The notes under the pieces are model-generated. The model saw only the letters and a program-made list of their open reading frames with translations. It ran no database searches and was not told the origin of the DNA. Below, piece after piece: positions 1 to 5,409 of a stretch of 7,358 bases of DNA. Both the position numbers and the translations under genes were made by a program. The stretch's first letter is position 1. Each line of letters opens with the position of its first letter. The stretch comes from Accumulibacter sp. (GTDB taxonomy: Bacteria > Pseudomonadota > Gammaproteobacteria > Burkholderiales > Rhodocyclaceae). Location of the stretch: NCBI GenBank assembly GCA_003538495.1, contig DPSD01000349.1:1-7358 (forward strand), given 5' to 3'.

Positions 1-1
1 G

Positions 2-271
2 AAGAAAGATCTCGCGCCTATCGATAGCCCCTTGGCAAAATTGTTGTCCCTGCGCGGCGTTTCTTTCTCCTGGAATGAGGAAAGCCTTGGAACAGGAAGA
101 GAAATGGGTGTCATCGCCCAGGAAGTCGAACAGGTTTTTCCAGAGCTGGTAACTACGCTCACGGAACGTAAGTTTGTCAACACCATGGGCCTGATTCCGG
201 TAATCATCGAAGCCATCAAGGAGCAACAGGCGCAAATCACCGAACTCCGCAACGATGGCAGGATGAAATGA
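2..271 (+). CDS. Tail fibre protein, C-terminal peptidase S74 (intramolecular chaperone) domain, 5' partial
   Basis: The reading frame is open from base 2, so the gene begins left of the window; the TTG at 32 is internal, not a start. The visible 89 residues begin KKDLAPIDSPLAKLLSLRG and contain GVIAQEVEQVFPELV and GLIPVIIEAIKEQQAQI, the hallmark segments of the peptidase S74 / intramolecular chaperone auto-processing domain. In this family the domain helps the fibre trimerise and then cuts itself off through a Ser/Lys dyad in an SDxxLK-type motif. The first visible lysine is probably the dyad lysine; the serine would lie just outside. The C-terminal helix (about residues 70-85) looks like the usual trimeric coiled coil. 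The full protein is presumably a phage or phage-tail-like fibre. The next fibre-like gene follows after 25 bp, which suggests cotranscription. The family call is firm, but the particle type cannot be decided here. Confidence 0.88.
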   Translation, partial: KKDLAPIDSPLAKLLSLRGVSFSWNEESLGTGREMGVIAQEVEQVFPELVTTLTERKFVNTMGLIPVIIEAIKEQQAQITELRNDGRMK

Positions 272-296
272 CCATGATCTGCGAGGTACTCTTCTA

Positions 297-1391
297 ATGG
301 CCGACAGACCCGACCCGTACGTCCGCAAGGACCCGAACGACATCATCCGCAGCGGCGACTGGAACGAACTTCAAATCCAGACGCGCGAGGAGATCCTAAA
401 GCACACGCACACCGGCAGGGACGACGGCCGCCTCATCCCTGGGAAGGCTATCGATCCGACCGCCGACATCAGCGTCAGCACCCTGAACACCAGCGGCAAC
501 CTCAACGTCGGCGGCGACCTGAAAGTGAATGGCAAGGCGCTGCTCGGCGACATTGCCGACCTGCTGGCCACCGTCAAGGGCCTGCAAGACGACAAGCTGA
601 GTCGGGCCGGGGGGAGCGTCAGTGGCAACCTGCAACTGGACAAGAACTTGCTCGTCGAAGGCACCGTCGGGATAGGAAGCAGGTTGACCGTGCGAGGAGG
701 AGCTGGCGGGGCCGGTGCCCCCAAGGATCCGGATAGCGGGCTCGGCTATGGCGGTCAGTTGGCCATCAAAGGAAATGCCGCGCAGCTCGACTTCATCAGT
801 ACGGAATACGATGACTGGGCGATCTATGTTCATAACAACAAGATGCGTTTTGTTCGGCAACCATGGAGTTATGAGCTGGTTCTTGACGGGAGGGGTAATG
901 TCGGCATTGGCACAGAAACGCCTCGTGCAAAACTGGAGGTCATCGGAGATCTGAACGTTACTGACGGGTTTGTCCGAAGAATAAGTATGGCAACCGGCCT
1001 TGGCCCCTCAGATCCAACCGACAACGGCCAGATCGTTTCCAGGGTTCTAAGCTTCCACAAGATTCACGAGAACACCGCCATCCGCATCATCTATTGCGAC
1101 AACATCCGAGTGCGAGGAAACAATACCGCCGCACGCTGGGAAATCAGGGTTGACGGCAGCGCTCCCCCGGGCGGCGCGATCTATCAGGACAAGTACTCGC
1201 TGTGCGACGGTGGCGTCACGATCATCGATCGTCATGACCCAGCGACAATCGTCGGATACGCGGTGGGAATTCCGCCCGGAGTCCACACGATTGGCATCTG
1301 GGTAGGTTCGATTTCCACATACGCCTGTGAGGCCTACAATGGATGGGCAAACTCACGCTGGACGCTGGAGGCCCAGGAAGTCTGGATATAG
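297..1391 (+). CDS. Fibre or tip-like structural protein (364 aa)
   Basis: This complete 364-residue protein has ATG at 297 preceded by GAGG at 283-286 (10 nt spacing). Residues 1-45 are hydrophilic and end in HTHTG, a motif common in tail fibre and baseplate-associated proteins. Residues about 60-135 carry short beta-type repeats such as GNLNVGGDLKVNG and GNLQLDKNLLVEG. Residues about 199-221 contain NVGIGTETPRAKLEVIGDL, the repeat often found just before S74 chaperone domains in fibre proteins. Residues 225-364 form a separate C-terminal domain, rich in beta-strand-like sequence with many Trp, Tyr and Cys residues and ending in LEAQEVWI. It could be a receptor-binding or trimerisation tip, but I do not recognise the fold. 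No signal peptide or membrane segment is visible. It directly follows an S74 fibre fragment, so a role in the same tail or contractile apparatus is likely by context. The specific function is inference. Confidence 0.8.
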   Translation: MADRPDPYVRKDPNDIIRSGDWNELQIQTREEILKHTHTGRDDGRLIPGKAIDPTADISVSTLNTSGNLNVGGDLKVNGKALLGDIADLLATVKGLQDDKLSRAGGSVSGNLQLDKNLLVEGTVGIGSRLTVRGGAGGAGAPKDPDSGLGYGGQLAIKGNAAQLDFISTEYDDWAIYVHNNKMRFVRQPWSYELVLDGRGNVGIGTETPRAKLEVIGDLNVTDGFVRRISMATGLGPSDPTDNGQIVSRVLSFHKIHENTAIRIIYCDNIRVRGNNTAARWEIRVDGSAPPGGAIYQDKYSLCDGGVTIIDRHDPATIVGYAVGIPPGVHTIGIWVGSISTYACEAYNGWANSRWTLEAQEVWI

Positions 1392-1466
1392 CGAACTAAA
1401 GGCTGCCTGCGATAATGGGCCGGCAGCACCCGTACGGTTCCCCTACCTTATTTGCCAGGACTCAAA

Positions 1467-1673
1467 ATGCAAGAAAAACTCGAAAACCGCCTCAAGGAAC
1501 TTCGCGAGGAATACGCCTCCGGCCAGAAGGTGATGGCCGAATTGCAGAACCGACAGGCGGATCTGCACCAGACGCTGTTGCGCATCAGTGGCGCCATCCA
1601 GGTGCTGGAAGAGATGCTGCCGGGCGCTGATCCAGCGGCCGCCGAGTCGCCCGAATCGCCGTCAGCGACCTGA
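1467..1673 (+). CDS. Small coiled-coil protein of the fibre module (68 aa)
   Basis: The start is set at ATG 1467 because AGGA at 1457-1460 lies 6 nt upstream; a TTG at 1452 in the same frame has no such signal. Residues 1-51 are almost entirely charged or helix-forming, with heptad-like spacing of Leu, Ile and Met (MQEKLENRLKELREEY, then NRQADLHQTLLRISGAIQVLEEML). This predicts one long amphipathic helix, probably oligomeric. Residues 52-68 are a Pro/Ala/Ser/Glu-rich flexible tail. There is no signal peptide. The gene is 75 bp after the fibre-like gene on the same strand, so it may belong to the same operon. Function is unknown; an assembly or scaffold helper for the fibre module is a guess from position and shape. 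Confidence 0.72.
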   Translation: MQEKLENRLKELREEYASGQKVMAELQNRQADLHQTLLRISGAIQVLEEMLPGADPAAAESPESPSAT

Positions 1674-1739
1674 GGCCTCGTTCGCTGATGTTTGCCAGTG
1701 CTTCGCCACCACGCAGCCTACAGACCGCCCACCCCTGGC

Positions 1740-1768
1740 GCGCTGCTCGGCAAGTGATGGCGCAGCGC
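1740..1768. other. Stem-loop candidate between the coiled-coil gene and the next CDS
   Basis: GCGCTGC (1740-1746) and GCAGCGC (1762-1768) form a perfect 7-bp inverted repeat with a 15-nt loop. There is no T-run after it, so it does not look like a classic rho-independent terminator. The surrounding 1674-1832 gap holds no other gene or promoter that I can support. Confidence 0.25.
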
Positions 1769-1832
1769 AACCACTGCTGCTGCGATTCATCTCACGCCGC
1801 GCGACCTGCGCATTGCCTGCCTCTCTGACGAA

Positions 1833-2642
1833 ATGCTGAACACCTTCGAAACCTGGCTCGCAGGCAATCTGCGCGCGTCGCTGCCGGAAAGCACGAAACT
1901 GGTCGCCGGCCCGATGCTTCCCCCCGCCGCAGCCGACACACCGCTGCTCAACCTTTCGGTGATCAAGTTGCGACCTCTGCGCAAGGCACCGAGCAACGCG
2001 GAAGACCGGCGTGACGCTGTCCAGCTCACGCAGACCGTGACCATGACTGGGGACGGCCTGCGCTTCGACTTTCCATTGGCGATCGGCACGATAGAAAGGC
2101 TCCTCGAAATCGAGACTGCGCCAGGCCGGCTGGCGCGGCGCGGCGATGACTACAAGCTCACGGTCCACAAGCCTACCGAGGAAGAAAAAGGCACTGAGAT
2201 CGAAGTGCTCACCTTCTATCGCCCCCCGGCAGGCGACTTCAAGCTGCTGCTGAAGGTCGACACGCCCACCCGCGGCTACCAGCAACGCTCGCCCTGGCGA
2301 GCGAGGATCGAGATCAGCGCCTGGGCGGCGCAGATCAGCCAGGCGGACGAGCTGCTGACGCCTGCCGTCGCCGCCGCACTGGCCACGCTTGCCGATATTG
2401 ACCGCTTCCATCTCGCCGCCTGCGAAGACCCCGGCTTCACTCTACGTCTGCTCAATCCACGAGCCGATCTGAGCTTCCTGGAACGTACGCAGATCGCCGG
2501 CGATCAACGCCTCTTCCGCAGCACCGCGAGGCTGTCCTTGCGTGGCGAATGGGAGCTGACCCTGGCGCTTGGCACGGCATTCGCCGAAGGCAAAATCGGC
2601 AAGGTCATCCCCAGCGTGACGATTCTCTGCGGCACCGACTGA
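1833..2642 (+). CDS. Protein of unknown function, possible tail or injection-apparatus component (269 aa)
   Basis: This 269-residue soluble protein has no signal peptide or membrane helix and is GC-rich with good coding character. The N-terminal part (MLNTFETWLAGNLRASLPES) looks helical. The rest alternates strand-like segments with a helix near residues 170-190 and ends in a strand-rich stretch (ARLSLRGEWELTLALGTAF). This layout loosely recalls tail-terminator or sheath-cap proteins of the DUF4255/Pvc16 kind, but I see no decisive motif, so that is a weak suggestion. ATG 1833 has no Shine-Dalgarno sequence. The same frame is open back to a TGA at 1755 without another ATG, GTG or TTG, and the upstream codons (IHLTPRDLRIACLSDE) look protein-like. 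The true start may therefore be a rare codon (CTG 1806, ATT 1785 or 1812), or the 5' end has decayed. The gene converges with the Fic gene, 73 bp apart. Confidence 0.65.
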   Translation: MLNTFETWLAGNLRASLPESTKLVAGPMLPPAAADTPLLNLSVIKLRPLRKAPSNAEDRRDAVQLTQTVTMTGDGLRFDFPLAIGTIERLLEIETAPGRLARRGDDYKLTVHKPTEEEKGTEIEVLTFYRPPAGDFKLLLKVDTPTRGYQQRSPWRARIEISAWAAQISQADELLTPAVAAALATLADIDRFHLAACEDPGFTLRLLNPRADLSFLERTQIAGDQRLFRSTARLSLRGEWELTLALGTAFAEGKIGKVIPSVTILCGTD

Positions 2643-2715
2643 AGGCCACCGCCCAACTGCTCACACCCCGGCCTGCCAACGCACCGGCTATTCCCGGCTG
2701 CCGAGGCACGCAAGG

Positions 2716-4266
2716 TCAAAGCTTGCCTGGCGGCGCCAACGCCGCCTCGATGGCCGCCAGCACCTCGCTCGCGAGGTCATCGTCTGCCAGAGCCGGGAAT
2801 TCGTTGAGCAGTTTGTTCGACAATTTGCCGGCGTTTTCTCGCACCGATCGGATGATCCGGTCGATGTCGCCATCCGGTCCTTCGATCACCTGCTTGACAC
2901 GCTCGCGGGCGTTGCGCAGGCCACGCAGATAGCCCGCTTCCTTGCGCATTTCCTGCTCGATCGTCCTTTGCACGACCTCGGCCAGGTACTCGACATGGTC
3001 GGTCATGTCGGGATAGCGCCACGCGGGCAGTGCGTCCTGGTAGGCATCGAACTGCAGATTGTAGTGCACACCATCCTCGGCGACCTGTTCTGCGCCGAAG
3101 CGCCAGGCCTCGGCGTACTTGTGCATCAGCGGTCGCGAGAACGATTCGAGCACCTGGTCGTAACGGCGCCGATGGACCGCCGAGCTGGTGATGGCGGCCG
3201 ACACCGGCAGGATGAACGGCGCCGGAATGGCCTGGTCCCGCCGCAGCACATCGTTGATCAGGAAGCGCGAGAGGCGGCCATTGCCGTCGGACATCGGATG
3301 AATGTACACGAAACCGAAAGACAGCACCGCGGCGCGCACCAGTGCACTAGCGCCGGCCGTTCGGTCTGCGAAGTCGCGCAGGCCGGACAGCAGCGAGCGC
3401 GCATCGTGCCAGTGCGGAGCGATGTAGTGCACCAGCTCGGTAAAACCGTCCCGTTCACCGACGAACACCGGCGAGCGGCGCACGCCGTAGCGCGTCGCCC
3501 GCGGCCCGAGGATCTGCGCCTGCAGTTCACCCAGCGCGCCTTCGGACAGCGGCTCGGGGTACTGCCCGCAGTACCGCTCCATCATTGCGGCAAAGCGCCG
3601 CACACGATCGACCTGCAGCCCTTCCTGCTCGATCGCAAAGCTCGCCCGGCTTTCCTTGATCGTCAGCCAGACCACGCTGCGCTGCAGCACGTCGACGCCG
3701 AACTCACCCTCCAGATCGGCCAGGCGCCGGGCGCAGTCGTACTGTTCGGCCTGCTGCACCCTCGGGGTTCTTAACACCAGTGGGCAATAGTCACGCGAGC
3801 CCGGCAGGTTGTCGCGAACGCGCCAGCGCGGATTGTTGACCGGCCGAACAGCCATCACCCAGGATTCATGGTCCAGAGCGGAGACGTAGTTGCCGGCGAC
3901 GACGCCGGGGAACGCCAGGCGCCGGCCAGTCAGGTATTCGTAGAAGAAGCCCGCACGGCGCGCGTACTGGCCAGTCGGCTCGGCCGCAACCCAGGCCTCG
4001 AGCTCGGCTACCGGAATAACGTCGAACAGCCGCGCGAGGAACTCCAGGTGGATGCCTTCGTGCTTGAGCGCGAAGCCCAGATGCGCCGCCAGGGTATCGG
4101 CAGGCCGGGCTGAGGACGGGTAATACTGATGGGTGCAGCCGTCCTTGCGCACCGTGGCGCGGGATCTGGCAATGGCGCTGTCGGTGCGAAACGCTTGCAC
4201 TGGCGAGACGCCATACTGTTGTGCCAGCCATCGATACCCGATCCAGTCGGACACTTCGTTGTTCAC
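2716..4266 (-). CDS. Fic-domain protein (probable AMP-transferase), 516 aa
   Basis: The Fic core motif HPMSDGNGRLSR is at residues 323-334 (counted from the start chosen here). It retains the catalytic His, the Asp that binds metal, the GNGR loop and the final Arg of the consensus HxFx(D/E)GNGRxxR. Phe is replaced by Met. Fic enzymes usually transfer AMP from ATP to a Ser, Thr or Tyr hydroxyl of a target protein. Upstream, residues 209-214 read SFAIEQ in the place of the class II inhibitory motif (S/T)xxxE(G/N), with Gln instead of Gly or Asn. The region SPVFVGERDGF (about 265-275) fits the substrate-side flap. The C-terminal 90 residues are helical and charged. I chose GTG at 4266-4264 because GGAAG (4275-4271) lies just upstream; a TTG at 4326 would add 20 residues but has no such signal. 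No small antitoxin gene adjoins it. Target and role are unknown; a toxin, defence or regulatory function is possible. Confidence 0.9.
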   Translation of the reverse strand: MNNEVSDWIGYRWLAQQYGVSPVQAFRTDSAIARSRATVRKDGCTHQYYPSSARPADTLAAHLGFALKHEGIHLEFLARLFDVIPVAELEAWVAAEPTGQYARRAGFFYEYLTGRRLAFPGVVAGNYVSALDHESWVMAVRPVNNPRWRVRDNLPGSRDYCPLVLRTPRVQQAEQYDCARRLADLEGEFGVDVLQRSVVWLTIKESRASFAIEQEGLQVDRVRRFAAMMERYCGQYPEPLSEGALGELQAQILGPRATRYGVRRSPVFVGERDGFTELVHYIAPHWHDARSLLSGLRDFADRTAGASALVRAAVLSFGFVYIHPMSDGNGRLSRFLINDVLRRDQAIPAPFILPVSAAITSSAVHRRRYDQVLESFSRPLMHKYAEAWRFGAEQVAEDGVHYNLQFDAYQDALPAWRYPDMTDHVEYLAEVVQRTIEQEMRKEAGYLRGLRNARERVKQVIEGPDGDIDRIIRSVRENAGKLSNKLLNEFPALADDDLASEVLAAIEAALAPPGKL

Positions 4267-4297
4267 AGTTCTTCCCGGATTCGTTGAATCGTTCGAT

Positions 4298-4326
4298 ATT
4301 TTGATTACAAGCAGACTACTGGTCAA
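4298..4326 (-). promoter_or_regulatory. Candidate promoter of the Fic gene
   Basis: On the minus strand, TTGACC (4326-4321) and CAAAAT (4303-4298) are separated by 17 nt, with 4/6 matches at -10. They lie 30-60 bp upstream of the chosen GTG start, in a locally AT-rich part of the divergent gap 4267-4547. This is a pattern match only. Confidence 0.3.
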
Positions 4327-4403
4327 TCAATCGATTAGAAGTGAGCGAGCGCCGTCTGCAATCGCCGCGTTTTCCACCGGTACGGAGAGCGCACATCTCC
4401 CAT

Positions 4404-4432
4404 TTGACTCGCACGCCTGCGCCGCCGATACT
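4404..4432 (+). promoter_or_regulatory. Candidate promoter of the TIR gene
   Basis: TTGACT (4404-4409) and GATACT (4427-4432) have a 17-nt spacer; the -35 matches 5/6 and the -10 matches 4/6. They lie about 115 bp upstream of the TIR start, in the divergent gap shared with the Fic gene. A nearby 5-bp inverted repeat, GGAGA (4384-4388) and TCTCC (4396-4400), could be an operator, but this is speculative. Confidence 0.3.
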
Positions 4433-4534
4433 TGACACGCTGGACGGGTTCTCTGGGCGATCTTGTGGCAGGCGCGAACGCCACGACGCCGAAGGCCCGA
4501 TCATCCCGATGATGCACTCTCCAGCAGACCCGAA

Positions 4535-4540
4535 GGGAGG
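4535..4540 (+). promoter_or_regulatory. Strong ribosome binding site that fixes the TIR start
   Basis: GGGAGG, followed by GGG, lies 7 nt upstream of ATG 4548. It decides the start of the TIR protein: the longer in-frame GTG at 4341 would add 69 Arg/Pro-rich residues with no TIR similarity. Confidence 0.75.
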
Positions 4541-4547
4541 GGGTTCG

Positions 4548-4838
4548 ATGGTCAGCGTCTACGTTTCGTACGCCTGGAAAGAGGAAGAACAAAACCGGCT
4601 GGTCGACAAGCTCGAAAACGCATGTGCTGCGCGCGGGATCGAATTGCGGTGTGACAAGACCAGCATCGGCTACGGCGATTCGATCCGGCAGTTCATGGAC
4701 GAGATCGGCGCCGGTAGGCATGTCGTGCTGGTGCTCAGCGAGGCCTACTTCAAATCCGACTACTGCATGTACGAGTTGCGTCAGATCTACGAGAACAAGG
4801 CCTTCCGCCAGCGGGTGGTGGTCCAGACGTGGATATGA
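4548..4838 (+). pseudogene. TIR-domain protein, 3'-truncated (96 aa)
   Basis: The protein starts MVSVYVSYAWKEEE (TIR box 1, residues 1-14). It has a BB-loop-like SIGYGDSI near 39-46 and the segment LSEAYFKSDYCMYELRQIY at 63-81. Glu76 in that segment is at the position of the catalytic glutamate of NAD-cleaving TIR domains. TIR domains are normally about 130-150 residues and usually carry further domains. Here family-like sequence stops near residue 90 (FRQRV), and the last residues (VVQTWI, then TGA 4836-4838) are encoded by an AT-rich palindromic element. The strand and helix that normally follow are missing, so the product is unlikely to fold fully. In bacteria, TIR proteins are often anti-phage effectors that deplete NAD. 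The gene is divergent from the Fic gene with its own candidate promoter and a strong RBS, so the fragment may still be translated. It could alternatively be a deliberately short TIR module, but the junction argues for truncation. Confidence 0.82.
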
Positions 4839-4902
4839 GACTAATATAGTGTATTATAATCAATATATTAGAGGTTATTATATGCACTTGATGGACACCA
4901 CC
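4817..4902. repeat. AT-rich near-palindromic element (MITE-like or collapsed IS ends)
   Basis: The ends GGTGGTCCA (4817-4825) and TGGACACCACC (4892-4902) are inverted copies that differ by a 2-nt gap. Inner arms CTAATATA (4841-4848) and TATATTAG (4864-4871) are perfect inverted copies around a 15-nt loop. The sequence between them also aligns imperfectly (GTGGATAT against the complement of ATATGCAC). From about 4832 to 4890 the base composition is very AT-rich, against a GC-rich background. The TIR gene loses its 3' end and the paiB remnant its 5' end exactly here. No target-site duplication is evident. The simplest reading is a small non-autonomous element, or the fused ends of a deleted IS. 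A structured RNA is an alternative. The family is not recognised. Confidence 0.6.
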
Positions 4903-5326
4903 GATGAGGCGGGCAAGAGTCCGAAAAGGCTGTTGGCGCACGTTGCTCGCGCGAATCCGTTGTGGAAGGAAACCAAGGACGGGGATGAGGTGTTGGTGAT
5001 CTTCCGTGCCGAAGACGTGTATGTCTCGCCGAACTGGTATCCCAGCAAGCACGATTTCCACAAAAGTCCCGACTTGGAACTACCGCGTGGTGCACGTGCA
5101 CGGCAAGCTCTACATCAGGGACAACGAACGGTTCGTGCGTGGCGTGGTGGCGCGACTTACGCGAACTCATGAAGCGCAGACCGGATCACCGCGGCCTTGG
5201 AAGATGACGGATTCTTCACATGAATACATCGACCAGATGCTATCGGCCATCGTTGGCATTGAGGTTGAGGTAACCAGGATGGTCGGCAAGTGGAAACTGA
5301 GCCAGAACAAGGAAGAACGAGATCGA
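4903..5326 (+). pseudogene. paiB-type FMN-binding negative transcriptional regulator, remnant
   Basis: The translated segments match the PaiB family (FMN-binding, split-barrel negative regulators, usually about 200 residues). In one frame they read LLAHVARANPLW and VLVIFRAEDVYVSPNWYPSK. In a second frame they read VPTWNYRVVHVHGKL, RFVRGVVARLTRTHEA and AIVGIEVEVTRMVGKWKLSQN. The frame changes at the AAAA run 5062-5065, where a Gln codon expected by the family (HKQVPTW) appears to have lost 2 bases, or 1 base was gained. About the first 50 residues are missing at the AT-rich palindrome on the left. On the right the homology fades after 5326, about 20 bp before an IS630-type element. It is therefore a broken gene. 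PaiB in Bacillus is linked to repression of sporulation and protease genes; nothing here indicates a target. Confidence 0.85.
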
Positions 5327-5351
5327 TCAACGTGGCTGATTCCAAGTAGCT

Positions 5352-5369
5352 TTCAAGATGAGACGAACT
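5352..5369 (+). repeat. Left inverted repeat of the IS630-type element
   Basis: TTCAAGATGAGACGAACT matches the complement of the right end (6446-6463) at 14 of 18 positions. It lies 4 bp inside the left TA (5347-5348). Confidence 0.6.
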
Positions 5370-5409
5370 ATGGCATGCTTGAATCTGTCGACATCGACGG
5401 AGGCATCGC

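Noticed and set aside
1662..2411. Minus-strand open frame (249 aa) opposite the 269-residue protein
   Set aside because: The composition is Arg/Ala/Gly-rich and low in motifs. The plus-strand frame has better coding character and fits the module's direction.
2700..2730. Terminator between the convergent 269-residue gene and the Fic gene
   Set aside because: GCAAG (2710-2714) and CTTGC (2722-2726) pair only over 5 bp, overlap the Fic stop region and lack a T-run.
2968..3774. Long plus-strand open frame (268 aa) opposite the Fic gene
   Set aside because: It lies antisense to a well-supported Fic gene, has His/Arg/Gln-rich composition with no family motifs, and is a GC-rich shadow frame.
4267..4326. 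TTG start at 4326 for the Fic protein
   Set aside because: It has no ribosome binding site, while GTG 4266 has GGAAG just upstream and begins the recognisable NNEVSDWIGYRW segment.
4341..4547. N-terminal extension of the TIR protein from GTG 4341
   Set aside because: The extra 69 residues are Arg/Pro-rich with no TIR features, and GGGAGG fixes the start at 4548.
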